From Oscillatoriaceae cyanobacterium Prado104 (lineage in GTDB: Bacteria > Cyanobacteriota > Cyanobacteriia > Cyanobacteriales > Microcoleaceae): a stretch of DNA of 64,000 nt. Positions 34,138-42,757 of the stretch are shown here, piece after piece. The stretch is taken from contig JALOON010000024.1 of NCBI GenBank assembly GCA_025454405.1, positions 1-64,000 of the forward strand, given 5' to 3'. The notes beneath the pieces are model-generated. The model did no database searches and was not told the origin of the DNA. It was given only the letters and a program-made list of their open reading frames with translations. The position numbers and the translations under genes were made by a program. Positions within the stretch are counted from its first letter, which is position 1. Every line of letters starts with the position of its first letter.

Positions 34138-34983
34138 TTATGCTATTTCCCAGACAGCCTCCGATCGAATCAAGCGAATTTGAGCCAAAGCAAAAATTGT
34201 CGGAATAATCCGAGCGTAATTAGTTGAAATTGCCCGCCACCCCAAATCTGCTAAAAACCAAGTCCACAATACAGGTCCGAGAAACGAAAACACGCTGCGC
34301 GTCGCCCCGTAACGGGCAGCACTCACAGCCATGCCGCGGCGGGCTGTCTGAATAGCGACATAATTTTGAAACTGAGTTGCTGCGGTTGCTGTACCGGCAA
34401 CAACCGCTTGTTTTGCCATTTGATAAGTAGCAAAATGCAGGGCAAATTGATGGGCCATCAGCTTGAGCAACATCGGTTTTAAAATTGAACTAACAGCTAA
34501 AGCACTGCCGCCTTTAAACAGCAAACCCAACGGGTCTTTTGCTGCAGAAATCGGCAACGGTTCCGAGAATTTGGATTCCACTATTGCTCGCTGCACTCGC
34601 ACTGTCAGCGCTTTTTTTTCCTGGGAAGGCAAGCGCTTCCAAGCGCGACCCATTAAATGCAGAAATATTTCTGCTTCGATGTCAGTAGTTGACAATTGCT
34701 TGGAATAAGAAATTTTTAGATAACGGCAAACTTGAATCAGGGCTTGCCTATAAGTTACCTGTTCGGTGCGCCCTCTGAGTACCGTCAAGCCGTCGGCTGC
34801 GAGATAGCGAAACCTCTGTTCTACCGCATCCAGCCAAGCATCGCGATCTCGACTTTGTACGTCTATCGGTGCGGGGGTTTGCACGTAATCTAACGGATTG
34901 AACCTGCGGCTGAACAGCAGTTCTGTGAGTTGCTGCAATTCATCTTCTGTCGCCAATTCTAGTGCTGTTCTGAGTTCGTCCAA
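34138..34983 (-). CDS. YaaW-like conserved membrane-associated protein
   Basis: A 281-residue protein reminiscent of the YaaW/UPF0174 group: N-terminal acidic start MDELRTALELATEDELQQLT, a helical middle with YRQALIQVCRYLKISYSK and EAEIFLHLMGRAWKRLP, and a hydrophobic C-terminal half (VFSFLGPVLWTWFLADLGWR) that may associate with the membrane. The role of these proteins is not known. It stands between leader-like non-coding sequence on both sides. Confidence 0.65.
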   Translation of the reverse strand: MDELRTALELATEDELQQLTELLFSRRFNPLDYVQTPAPIDVQSRDRDAWLDAVEQRFRYLAADGLTVLRGRTEQVTYRQALIQVCRYLKISYSKQLSTTDIEAEIFLHLMGRAWKRLPSQEKKALTVRVQRAIVESKFSEPLPISAAKDPLGLLFKGGSALAVSSILKPMLLKLMAHQFALHFATYQMAKQAVVAGTATAATQFQNYVAIQTARRGMAVSAARYGATRSVFSFLGPVLWTWFLADLGWRAISTNYARIIPTIFALAQIRLIRSEAVWEIA

Positions 34984-35225
34984 GATTTTGGCCCTCCCAT
35001 GTGTGATTTGAGAATTTTAGATTTTAGATTTTAGATTGTTTGCCACAGGACTTGCAATTTGGGATTTGAGATTTTCGATTGTTTTCTAGGAACGATCGCC
35101 CTTGAGAACTTGCCAACCCCCATTCTACTACCTGGAAGCGGGCGATCGGCTCCGGGTCGGCAAATGGCAAGCTCAAAGCGATCGTTTTACAATACTTAGC
35201 ATCTAAAAAGCTGGCAAATATAAGT

Positions 35226-36299
35226 ATGTTCGATGTTGTGGCGATCGGTGCGGGGATGGCGGGCTTGATTTGCGCTCGGCAGTTACGTCAAGCTGGCTAT
35301 TCTGTGGCAGTTGTCGAAAAATCTCGGGGTACGGGCGGGAGGGTGGCTACTCGTCGCGTCCCAGGCGGCAGGGCGGATCACGGCGCGCGCTATCTGGAAC
35401 CTCAGGGGGATGCAGTGTGCGGGCTAATTGAGGATCTGCTCGATCGCGATTTGCTGAAACTCTGGACTGATAATGTTTGGGAATTCAGAGATGGAGAAAT
35501 AGCTGCGATTCCCAATTCTTGTTATGTTGCGCCAGATGGCATGAATGCGGTTGGTAAGTATTTGGCTGAGGGTTTAGAAATTTGGTTCGGGCGTCGGGTT
35601 CAAGCTATTTCCCGTACAGATAACCAAATGTGGCATCTGGCTTTAGAAGTTACTGACGGTAATTTAGAAAAGCCTCAAGAATTGACTGCTAAAGCTGTGG
35701 TGGTGGCAATTCCAGCACCTCAAGCTTTGATGTTTTTGAATTCGGATATCGGTTTGCTGCCCGATTTTTTGGACAAATTGCGATCGGTGGAATACGACCC
35801 TTGCATTGCAATCATGACAGGTTATCCGGCGGAAAAACAGCAAGATTTGAACGATCTAAATTTGCCATGGAAAGCTCTTTATTTTGCAAACAATTCCGAT
35901 TTAGCTTGGCTCGGTTTAGATAGCAGCAAGCGAATCAATCCTTCACAGCCTGTGTTTGTCGCGCACAGCAACGCTGTTTTTGCAGAACGCTATTTAGAAT
36001 CTGTCGATTTGGAAGCTGCAGGTAAGGAATTGCTCGATCGCGCTTCTGAGTCTTTAATTCCTTGGTTGAAAGAGCCGGAATGGTTGCAGGTCCACCGCTG
36101 GCGCTATGCTTTTTGTCGCAAACCTTTGCCTGTTGCTTGTTTGCCTGCTGGCGGGAATTTGCCGCTGGTTTGTGCGGGGGATTTGTGTGGGGGCGATTCC
36201 CTGAGGGATAGCTGCGCTTCACGCATCGAGGGTGCTTTGCGCTCGGGTTTGGCGGCGGCTAGTTGGGTGAATTCTCAGTTGAGCGAAACCGGAGTTTAG
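35226..36299 (+). CDS. FAD-dependent amine oxidase/renalase-like oxidoreductase
   Basis: Flavoprotein of 357 residues. The N-terminal dinucleotide-binding motif VVAIGAGMAGLICARQL is followed by VVEKSRGTGGRVATRR, both typical of the amine oxidase/renalase group, and the FAD C-terminal motif LVCAGDLCGGDSLRDSCASR closes the protein. No signal peptide. Substrate unknown; in cyanobacteria such proteins are annotated as NAD(P)/FAD-dependent oxidoreductases. Confidence 0.85.
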   Translation: MFDVVAIGAGMAGLICARQLRQAGYSVAVVEKSRGTGGRVATRRVPGGRADHGARYLEPQGDAVCGLIEDLLDRDLLKLWTDNVWEFRDGEIAAIPNSCYVAPDGMNAVGKYLAEGLEIWFGRRVQAISRTDNQMWHLALEVTDGNLEKPQELTAKAVVVAIPAPQALMFLNSDIGLLPDFLDKLRSVEYDPCIAIMTGYPAEKQQDLNDLNLPWKALYFANNSDLAWLGLDSSKRINPSQPVFVAHSNAVFAERYLESVDLEAAGKELLDRASESLIPWLKEPEWLQVHRWRYAFCRKPLPVACLPAGGNLPLVCAGDLCGGDSLRDSCASRIEGALRSGLAAASWVNSQLSETGV

Positions 36300-36324
36300 A
36301 TCGTGTTTTATTGGGTTTTAGATC

Positions 36325-36388
36325 CCCCCCATCCCCCCTTAAAAAGGGGGGAGCAAGAGTATCAAAGTCCCCCTTTTTAAGGGGAGGC
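36325..36388. repeat. Palindromic repeat CCCCCTTAAAAAGGGGG family
   Basis: Two inverted modules of CCCCCTTAAAAAGGGGG type separated by GAGCAAGAGTATCAAAG. The same family forms a cluster at 63850-63996. Confidence 0.8.
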
Positions 36389-36474
36389 AGTGCGATCTTG
36401 GGGTCTCCTCAAAGGTCGCAACTGCCGTGGATTTAGGGGGCTCTGAATCTCAAGAAAGAGGTTGAAAACACGCC

Positions 36475-36945
36475 CTAGTTTGCGTTCAAAAATTTGCGAA
36501 ATACGACCTTATCATCGCCCGCCGCGTAGAAGTCGCGAATGCGCGCCTCCTCCTCGTAGCCGCATTTCGCGTAAAACGCCCGCGCCCGATCGAACTCCGG
36601 CAGCCCTGAGGTTTCTACCAACAGCATCCGCCCGCCACCCGCCGCCAAAGTTTGTTCGACGTGGCGCAGCAGAGTCACGCCGCGTCCCTGTCGCTGGCGA
36701 TCTGGCCGGATGGCGATTAACAGCAGGTTCCAAGTTCGATCGGTCATCCTTTCCGGTTCGCAGTAGGCAACTCCAACCGGCCCGTTGTCGTCGTCTGTCA
36801 TCCAAAAACTATCGCTATCGCTGTTGCCGTTGAAGTAATCAGCCAGCATTTCGCTTAATTCCTCAAGTTCGTCGGGCCGGAAGCCGATCGCGCCGGCTAT
36901 GGCAATTAGCGCGTTCGTGTCATCGGGTGCGATCGGTCGAATCAT
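36475..36945 (-). CDS. GNAT family N-acetyltransferase
   Basis: Cytosolic acetyltransferase of 156 residues from MIRPIAPDD (36945). The acetyl-CoA binding motif is RPDRQRQGRGVTLLRHVEQTL (Q/RxxGxG/A pattern), followed by LLVETSGLPEFDRARAFYAK, the fourth motif of the fold. Substrate unknown. A palindromic repeat lies directly upstream. Confidence 0.85.
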   Translation of the reverse strand: MIRPIAPDDTNALIAIAGAIGFRPDELEELSEMLADYFNGNSDSDSFWMTDDDNGPVGVAYCEPERMTDRTWNLLLIAIRPDRQRQGRGVTLLRHVEQTLAAGGGRMLLVETSGLPEFDRARAFYAKCGYEEEARIRDFYAAGDDKVVFRKFLNAN

Positions 36946-36969
36946 TATGAACTCCTTCATTAAAACAGT

Positions 36970-37022
36970 TTGTAGTGAGGACTTTAGTCCTGAAAATCTC
37001 AGGACTGAAGTCCTTACTACGA
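36970..37022. repeat. Palindromic element of the GTAGTGAGGACTTTAGTCC family
   Basis: GTAGTGAGGACTTTAGTCCT is followed, after a short loop, by AGGACTGAAGTCCTTACTAC, forming a nearly perfect long hairpin. Confidence 0.8.
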
Positions 37023-37121
37023 ACTAATCTTATTGCGAGCGGGTGATTGAACGCGAGCTTACTGACGCTGCTGCGATAACAGATTCTGTTCCTTACTCCA
37101 ATCAATCGACCGGACACGATA

Positions 37122-37640
37122 TTATTTGTTGGTAGCTAAGTGGTGTATTAGTGATAAAAAATCAGCAACAATCCCACCAGTATTATCAGCCGTTAAAATT
37201 GGTACGTGAACGAAAATACATTGAGTCTCTATTTGACACTCCCCAAGATGCTTTAAAACTGCATAATAGAGAGCTTCACAAACAAATTTTCCTGCATCGT
37301 GACTGATTTCTGTTGCAGTTAGATTGTTTGCTAACAGCTCGAGATTAACAGCAGTTTTTAAAATCTCGCGACCGCCGTTGACAGCGCAAGATTCTAAGCT
37401 TAATTTTTGCCTGCTTTCTGCCATGCCACAGCAGATAATAGCGTCTGGTTGGAGTCGATTAATGTGGGCGATCGCCAAATTCGGTGCTAGTTCAAAATCT
37501 ACGGGCAATTTCCTTAAAAAATTTAAGGAATAACGCAAAGATTTTATTTGCGAAACTTGCTCCAACAAATCATCCGAAGAATTGGACTTGTGATGTGGCA
37601 ACCAAGTTTCAAATGATGTTAGCAAAATTCTTGTATTCAT
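37122..37640 (-). CDS. pcp: Pyroglutamyl-peptidase I-like cysteine peptidase (C15)
   Basis: Removes N-terminal pyroglutamate from peptides. The 172 residues are somewhat short for the family. Catalytic elements are visible: the Cys in SHDAGKFVCEALYYAVL and the His in CIFVHVPIL; the Glu normally before these falls in the LESCAVN region. Cytosolic, no signal. It diverges from hisH. Confidence 0.75.
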   Translation of the reverse strand: MNTRILLTSFETWLPHHKSNSSDDLLEQVSQIKSLRYSLNFLRKLPVDFELAPNLAIAHINRLQPDAIICCGMAESRQKLSLESCAVNGGREILKTAVNLELLANNLTATEISHDAGKFVCEALYYAVLKHLGECQIETQCIFVHVPILTADNTGGIVADFLSLIHHLATNK

Positions 37641-37789
37641 TTGAGATTTGAGATTGGAGAGCGCAAATGCTTCATTATATTTAAACAGTATTACTGAACT
37701 ATCTCTCAGGACTAATAACTAATGACTGATGACTAATGACCGTTTATGTGCAATAATAGCAATATCGATAATATAAGGCAAGTAAGTCA

Positions 37790-38434
37790 ATGTCTGTCAT
37801 TGCAGTAGTAGACTATGACATGGGCAATCTGCACTCAGTCTGTAAAGGCTTGGAAAATGTGGGTGCAGTACCAAAAATTACGGATTCTCCAGCTATAATC
37901 GAGCAGGCAGATGGGGTGGTTTTGCCGGGAGTGGGTTCTTTTGACCCGGCTGTACAGCATTTACGATCGCGCGATTTGATAGAACCAATAAAAAGCGCGA
38001 TCGCTTCGGGAAAACCGTTTTTAGGCATTTGTTTGGGCTTGCAAATCCTGTTTGAAAGTTCCGAAGAAGGTGTAGAACCGGGGTTGGGAATTATTGCGGG
38101 AAAAGTGCGGAGGTTTCGATCGGAACCGGGGCTGACAATTCCGCACATGGGATGGAATCAATTGGAGTTTGCTCAGCCGGATTTGCCATTATGGGAAAAC
38201 TTGCCGCCTCAACCTTGGGCGTATTTCGTGCATTCGTATTATGTCGATCCGATAGACGAAAAAGTGCGAGCTGCAACAGTGACTCACGGCAGTCAAAATG
38301 TAACGGCTGCTATTGCTAAAGACAATCTGATGGCCGTGCAATTTCACCCGGAAAAATCATCGACGGCGGGATTGCAAATGCTGTCAAATTTTGTCAGTTG
38401 CGTGAGGGAAAAAGCAGTTGCGATCGGCGTGTAG
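37790..38434 (+). CDS. hisH: Imidazole glycerol phosphate synthase, glutaminase subunit HisH
   Basis: Supplies ammonia from glutamine to HisF for imidazole ring closure in histidine synthesis. The 214 residues hold the nucleophile elbow GICLGLQIL (Cys) and the His-Glu of the class I amidotransferase triad in QFHPEKSST. The start VIAVVDYDMGNLHSVCKGL is typical. hisF is not adjacent. Confidence 0.93.
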   Translation: MSVIAVVDYDMGNLHSVCKGLENVGAVPKITDSPAIIEQADGVVLPGVGSFDPAVQHLRSRDLIEPIKSAIASGKPFLGICLGLQILFESSEEGVEPGLGIIAGKVRRFRSEPGLTIPHMGWNQLEFAQPDLPLWENLPPQPWAYFVHSYYVDPIDEKVRAATVTHGSQNVTAAIAKDNLMAVQFHPEKSSTAGLQMLSNFVSCVREKAVAIGV

Positions 38435-38467
38435 CAGGCAGTGTTTTTTGGCGACAAATTAGTATTT

Positions 38468-38490
38468 GTAGGGGCGCGCGGCGCGCCCTA
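38468..38490. repeat. GC-rich palindrome
   Basis: TAGGGGCGCGCGGCGCGCCCTA, a perfect small palindrome after hisH, similar in style to the other GGTGCGC-type palindromes. Confidence 0.7.
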
Positions 38491-38515
38491 GCCATAAGTA
38501 AATTCAAGCATCAAA

Positions 38516-38833
38516 TCAAGCATCATCACCATCAGTATTGCGCTGCTGCAAAAAATCTAGAATGCGCCGATTTTCTGTCTGAAGCCCACGGATTTCCGAC
38601 TCCATCACCTCCATACGCTGAAGGCTTTGACTCATCAGTTGAAGCATCGCATCAATATTGCGCTGATTAGTTTCAATATTGCGATTCATGGTTTCAATAT
38701 TGCGGTTCATGGTTTCAAAGTTGCGCTGGTGTACTTCGGTGGTGGAAATTAAAGCACTCACAGCTACTTTGATATCGATAACATCATTTTCGAGTCGATC
38801 GACCCGATTCGGAATATCGTTAGATTCACTCAT
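38516..38833 (-). CDS. Small coiled-coil protein with heptad repeats
   Basis: A 105-residue acidic coiled-coil protein. Repeated units FETMNRNIETMNRNIETNQR and the heptads LENDVIDIKVAVSALIS and MESEIRGLQTENRRILDFL show a long helix. Many cyanobacterial genomes have such short coiled-coil proteins of unknown role. The DNA repeat of NRNIETM units suggests local duplication. Confidence 0.65.
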   Translation of the reverse strand: MSESNDIPNRVDRLENDVIDIKVAVSALISTTEVHQRNFETMNRNIETMNRNIETNQRNIDAMLQLMSQSLQRMEVMESEIRGLQTENRRILDFLQQRNTDGDDA

Positions 38834-38924
38834 ATAAACTTGACCTCGCCAGCGTACACCAGTTATTATTGTAGCAACTTATCGGGCGCACACTTCGCAG
38901 TTTACACCTTATCGTCAGAGGCTT

Positions 38925-39935
38925 ATGCAAGAGAATCTTGAGGTGAAATACCACCAGCAATCGCTAGAAATGTTGGGACTTAACGGCGTACTTAAAAAGC
39001 AACCAGTTCCCGAACTAATTGAGTGGGCAAAAACAAATAACATTGTGCTTCCTGCTGCTTACATTGAATGGGCGCAACTTGGCGGTGAGGAGTTGCTAGA
39101 AAGATACAGCAATGACGATCGGTTTCATTTTGGCGAATCTGAGATCGTCACAACTCCAGAAGGTGTCAAAGGTTTGTGGTTCCATCAAGAGAACCAAGGC
39201 AATTTTACAATGATAGTTGCTTTAGATCGAGGTGACGATCCGCCCGTTCTTTATTCTGATATCGGGCAACCGCCCTGGATTGTTTATACTGAAAAATTTT
39301 CTGATTTTGTCTTTGCCCAAATTTTTGATTGGCAGTACAAACTGGAGTTTGACACTGAGAGCGATGAAAAGTGGATCGTTTACACGGGAAATATCGATCT
39401 AAAGACTAGCAAACGTGTCAGTATCTTGCGCGATCTTTTTGAGGAACTCGTTACTACCAACTTTATAATTGATGATGAACCTTTCACCGTGTATCGCTTC
39501 TGGAAATCTCTGCAAGAGCGGATTTCTGTAATTATTATTCCAGATGGAACGGCATCGATCGAGATTTCTGGAGAGTACAACTTAGTGCTAGCGCTAGAAG
39601 CAGATTTGCTGGAAACATTCACCGAGGAAGTTGTGCCGCGCGCTTTCGATTCTGTTGGGCGGGCTGTTGATTTTCTGAGCAGCGTCCTCGATAATGGACT
39701 GACATCAAAACTCCGTCACGCTTTCATTGAAAAACCAAGTCAAGCAGCGATCGATCTGCTCTTAGAATGCCATCGATCGATACCTTTGCGAGAGCGCGCC
39801 CTCAACCAATCTTTTCCTAAATCTGGATCTGAATTTGAGCTAGGGGGCGCTCAATGGGGGTTAGTCCTTTGTTTTCGGCGGGACGATCCTACCTGGTGGT
39901 GGTCAATTGAGAAGATTGACAAAAGCTCGCTATAG
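38925..39935 (+). CDS. SUKH (SMI1/KNR4)-like domain protein
   Basis: A 336-residue soluble protein. The N-terminal 150 residues resemble the SUKH superfamily: LPAAYIEWAQLGGEELLERY, the GLWFHQENQGNF region and the GQPPWIVYTEKFSDFVFAQI segment. SUKH proteins often act as immunity proteins against toxins in bacteria, but this is known only for part of the family. The C-terminal half is not recognised. It starts at ATG 38925. Confidence 0.6.
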   Translation: MQENLEVKYHQQSLEMLGLNGVLKKQPVPELIEWAKTNNIVLPAAYIEWAQLGGEELLERYSNDDRFHFGESEIVTTPEGVKGLWFHQENQGNFTMIVALDRGDDPPVLYSDIGQPPWIVYTEKFSDFVFAQIFDWQYKLEFDTESDEKWIVYTGNIDLKTSKRVSILRDLFEELVTTNFIIDDEPFTVYRFWKSLQERISVIIIPDGTASIEISGEYNLVLALEADLLETFTEEVVPRAFDSVGRAVDFLSSVLDNGLTSKLRHAFIEKPSQAAIDLLLECHRSIPLRERALNQSFPKSGSEFELGGAQWGLVLCFRRDDPTWWWSIEKIDKSSL

Positions 39936-39990
39936 TTAATAATAAAACACTATTTTTAATTTAAGATTCTTAATCGATTTTTTAATCAAA

Positions 39991-40012
39991 AGGTGCGCTT
40001 AGCGCACCTTAC
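39991..40012. repeat. GGTGCGC-type palindrome
   Basis: AAGGTGCGCTTAGCGCACCTTA, a perfect palindrome 56 bases after the SUKH-like gene; may also act as a bidirectional terminator. Related palindromes at 21629 and 42831. Confidence 0.7.
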
Positions 40013-40048
40013 TCCTCACTCATCACTCGCAGGTCGAGCTCAACAGCT

Positions 40049-40279
40049 TTACATCTTGCCTTTCTGCATGACCTCTTGCAGGTGTTGGCGAATTTCCTGC
40101 GCGTGTTCCATATCAGCTTGCTGCAATTTTTGAAATAGCTCGATACAAGGTTGAGAACCTGTTTCTTGAGCGTCTTTCATGTAAGTATCGTAGGCTTTTA
40201 AAGCTTCAGACTTGTTTTGCAAAACTGTTAGCAAATCGTACTCGAGGTTGCTGATGACTGTGCTGCCGTTTGCGCTCAT
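40049..40279 (-). CDS. Small helical protein of unknown function
   Basis: About 76 residues from MSANGS (40279), with AAGGGT just upstream; the frame also opens to 40339. It is a predicted helical bundle (VISNLEYDLLTVLQNKSEAL, ADMEHAQEIRQHLQEVMQK) resembling ferritin-like small proteins, without clear metal ligands. Function unknown. It is followed on the same strand, after reading in the same direction, by the partner at 40363. Confidence 0.6.
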   Translation of the reverse strand: MSANGSTVISNLEYDLLTVLQNKSEALKAYDTYMKDAQETGSQPCIELFQKLQQADMEHAQEIRQHLQEVMQKGKM

Positions 40280-40362
40280 AAACTTACCCTTCACGCTGGA
40301 TTTGTCCCTAGTTTGACCGATCGACCTAGAACATTTCATCTATCTGGAAGGGTAAATAATTG

Positions 40363-40668
40363 TTACTTGCCACTGTAATAAAAAGCAATTTCTTTCTCTT
40401 TCAGCGGTGCGAAGTCAGCAGCAATTAACATTTTATCGAGTTCTGCTTGAGGAATGTGTTTGGCCCCAATGCGGACAATGCGCGATCGCATGGTATTTGA
40501 CACGCCACTGCGCTGTCTTCCCGCTTCTAAACCCATCACTTGTTCGTAAAGGTCTAATTTGGCTTTGGGAATTGGAGTGCCGTCAAAGTCGATTCCTGAG
40601 GCGATCGCGACATCGATCGCATCTGCACCAGTTGTAGATTGAGCCACTGAGTTTGTTTCTGAAGACAT
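40363..40668 (-). CDS. Conserved cyanobacterial small protein
   Basis: A 101-residue soluble protein with strong conservation-like features: DFDGTPIPKAKLDLYEQVMG, then LEAGRQRSGVSNTMRSRIVR, IGAKHIPQAELDKML and ADFAPLKEKEIAFYY. I remember similar proteins from many cyanobacteria but no assigned function. It lies upstream of the small helical protein gene, 83 bases apart, and the two may be one transcript. Confidence 0.65.
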   Translation of the reverse strand: MSSETNSVAQSTTGADAIDVAIASGIDFDGTPIPKAKLDLYEQVMGLEAGRQRSGVSNTMRSRIVRIGAKHIPQAELDKMLIAADFAPLKEKEIAFYYSGK

Positions 40669-40715
40669 TGTGCAAATTACATAAAAGGACGATCGTCGTT
40701 AAAATTAGTTTAGAG

Positions 40716-41063
40716 CTAAAAGTACCAAACTCGATCGCTCGCATCAAATCCGGTTGTACCGGTTGACTGTTGACTGTTGACTGTTGGCCGTTGACTTTTG
40801 GCTGTTGGCTGTGGGCTGTCGATCGCACTTAGCATTTCCTCAAACACAGGATTGCCAAAACTCATCAATTGTAATGAAGCATTTTTTTCAAAGCTATCCG
40901 GGTAAAATTTTACAGCACAATCGCGGCTTTTATAGTTAAGATGCCAAGTTTGATTTTCAGATTGTTTGAAGCTAGTGCCAATTTGCTTTAACATCAAAGA
41001 ATTGACAAACAAATCTTCGATCCTTTCCGGAAACAGAGAAGTCGGCACCCTAAAAGAATTCAT
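40716..41063 (-). CDS. Possible C-terminal fragment of a helicase-type protein with repeat-derived tail
   Basis: A 115-residue frame (ATG 41063). Its first 80 residues, such as SRDCAVKFYPDSFEKNASLQ and LMSFGNPVFEEML, resemble the extreme C-terminus of SNF2/DEAD helicase-like proteins. The last 35 residues translate a (TTGACTG)n heptamer tract and so have no relation to a protein family (QRPTVNSQQSTGTTG). It may be the remnant of a larger gene kept as a small frame. Confidence 0.4.
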   Translation of the reverse strand: MNSFRVPTSLFPERIEDLFVNSLMLKQIGTSFKQSENQTWHLNYKSRDCAVKFYPDSFEKNASLQLMSFGNPVFEEMLSAIDSPQPTAKSQRPTVNSQQSTGTTGFDASDRVWYF

Positions 41064-41107
41064 TACCAACTGCAATTTGCATTGGTATTATCCCAAAAAT
41101 TTTTAGC

Positions 41108-41491
41108 TCAAATTTCAAATACCTCTGACTTTTCAATGATAAACCATTCGTGGTACAATACAGCTAAGAAAAACTCTTCTCCTTTGGGTCGATCGCACAC
41201 TGCCATATATCCAGAATCGGCCCAATCGTCATCAAAAGTTGTATCCTTGAGAAACAGAGTCAGCGAGTTACCATCCGCGCTCCAAATCGCCCGCAAAATC
41301 GTAATATTTTGATGGTGCGATGCTTCAACAGGCAACAATACCCACCGCCCTTCAATTTCCATAAATTCCGGTTCGCCGCATTCAAACTCTAAATCCCAGC
41401 TATCCGGCCCTTCGTGTTTCTCAATAATCCGATCCCAGCGTACAGTTTTAATTTTGGCTAAAGTTTCTTCAGACAAATCAGCTACTTTCAT
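41108..41491 (-). CDS. Small acidic protein of unknown function
   Basis: A 127-residue soluble beta-rich protein (EFMEIEGRWVLLPVEASHHQ, NITILRAIWSADGNSLTLFL, YHEWFIIEKSEVFEI). The composition resembles single-domain immunity proteins, but no family was recognised. It is the last of the cluster of small uncharacterised genes that begins at 38.5 kb. Confidence 0.6.
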   Translation of the reverse strand: MKVADLSEETLAKIKTVRWDRIIEKHEGPDSWDLEFECGEPEFMEIEGRWVLLPVEASHHQNITILRAIWSADGNSLTLFLKDTTFDDDWADSGYMAVCDRPKGEEFFLAVLYHEWFIIEKSEVFEI

Positions 41492-41657
41492 AAAATCAAT
41501 CTCTCAATAAAACTCGCAAAGTTTTCAAAGCATTAAAACAGTTTCCGTTGGCAATTTTTCCCAACCAATAATGTGCCTCTTCATTACTCATTGCCATAAT
41601 TCTTTTTGGCGATGTTGTAAATATCGAGTCTTAACTAATAACTACAGTTCCGATATC

Positions 41658-41740
41658 GATCGGACGCGGTAGTGCCGTTTTCCTACATAACTCGATCGGA
41701 CACGGCAGTAACGTTTCCTTGCATAACTCGATCGGACGCA
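41658..41740. repeat. Two 36-bp direct repeats and a partial third
   Basis: Units at 41658-41693 and 41694-41729 are each 36 bases and agree at 29 positions; the third begins GATCGGACGCA at 41730. Each starts GATCGGAC and ends CATAACTC. The purpose is not clear. Confidence 0.7.
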
Positions 41741-41748
41741 ATTAATAA

Positions 41749-42711
41749 CTAATGACTAAAATCGACATTTCCGCCACTAACAATTACCCCAACTTTTGCA
41801 TTTTCTGCTTTCACAACTCCATCCAACAAAGCTGCTGCTGCTAGCACTCCCGTCGGTTCCACAACTATCTTCATCCGTTCCCACATAAAAAACATTGTTT
41901 GGCGAATTGCCTCTTCCGAAACTGTAACAATATCGTCCGCATAATGCAACACCAAAGGAAAAGTTAATTTTCCTAAATAAGGCGTGCGCGCGCCGTCAGC
42001 AATTGTATCGGGATTGCTAACAGTTTGCAGCGTTTTCGTGCGGAACGATCGCGCTGCATCATCTGCTTGTTCCGGTTCGACTCCGATTACTTTACACTGA
42101 GGAGATAAAGTTTTAGCTGCGATCGCGCATCCCGACAGCAAACCTCCACCGCCGCAGCAAACTAACAGCAAATCTAACTTGCCAATTTCTGTTATTAATT
42201 CCAAGGCCGCCGTACCTTGTCCCGCAATTACCCGCGCGTCATCATAAGGAGGCACAATTGTCAAGTCTCTTTCTCCAGCAATTTTGGTAGCGAGCTCTTC
42301 GCGGGAAATTTCCGAGCGATCGTACAAAATAATTTCAGCACCGTAGCCGCGAGTTGCCTCCTGCTTGACTTGTGGCGCATCAGCCGGCATTACCACAGTA
42401 GCAGGAATTCCGAGCAACTTTCCCGCAAGCGCGATCGCCTGCGCGTGATTTCCCGAGGAAAAAGTCAGCACTCCCCGCTGTTTTTCGGCTGCCGATAGCT
42501 GCATCAAAGCATTGCAAGCGCCCCGAAATTTAAAAGAACCCGTCCGCTGGAAGTTTTCGCACTTGAAAAATACTTGAGAATTTGTTTGGCTGTTGAAAGT
42601 TGCTGAAGTCAGCACCGGTGTCTTGAAAGCCTTGCCCTGCAAGCGCTTTGCTGCCGCCTCCACATCAGCGAAACTTACGGGTAAAGAATTTTGTGCAGTG
42701 TTGTCAGTCAT
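41749..42711 (-). CDS. Threonine dehydratase-like PLP enzyme
   Basis: Pyridoxal-phosphate enzyme of the serine/threonine dehydratase group, 320 residues from MTDNTAQN (42711). The PLP lysine is in SFKFRGACN; the phosphate-binding glycine loop is CCGGGGLLSG; the SSGNHAQ motif for substrate binding is present. There is no C-terminal ACT domain, so it is the short form (threo-3-hydroxyaspartate dehydratase or serine racemase-like is also possible). An A/G-rich repeat lies upstream. Confidence 0.88.
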   Translation of the reverse strand: MTDNTAQNSLPVSFADVEAAAKRLQGKAFKTPVLTSATFNSQTNSQVFFKCENFQRTGSFKFRGACNALMQLSAAEKQRGVLTFSSGNHAQAIALAGKLLGIPATVVMPADAPQVKQEATRGYGAEIILYDRSEISREELATKIAGERDLTIVPPYDDARVIAGQGTAALELITEIGKLDLLLVCCGGGGLLSGCAIAAKTLSPQCKVIGVEPEQADDAARSFRTKTLQTVSNPDTIADGARTPYLGKLTFPLVLHYADDIVTVSEEAIRQTMFFMWERMKIVVEPTGVLAAAALLDGVVKAENAKVGVIVSGGNVDFSH

Positions 42712-42718
42712 ATAACAG

Positions 42719-42757
42719 AAGGAGAAGGAAGAAGGAAGAAGGAGAAGGAAGAAGGGA
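42719..42757. repeat. Short tandem repeat (AAGGAGA/AAGGAAG)
   Basis: A purine-rich heptamer-type tract just before the dehydratase start on its coding side. The rest of the 42712-43029 gap has a GGTGCGC-style palindrome (42831-42847) and the upstream region of phnD. Confidence 0.75.

Noticed and set aside
41658-41740. CRISPR array
   Set aside because: Units are adjacent without spacers and only two are complete.
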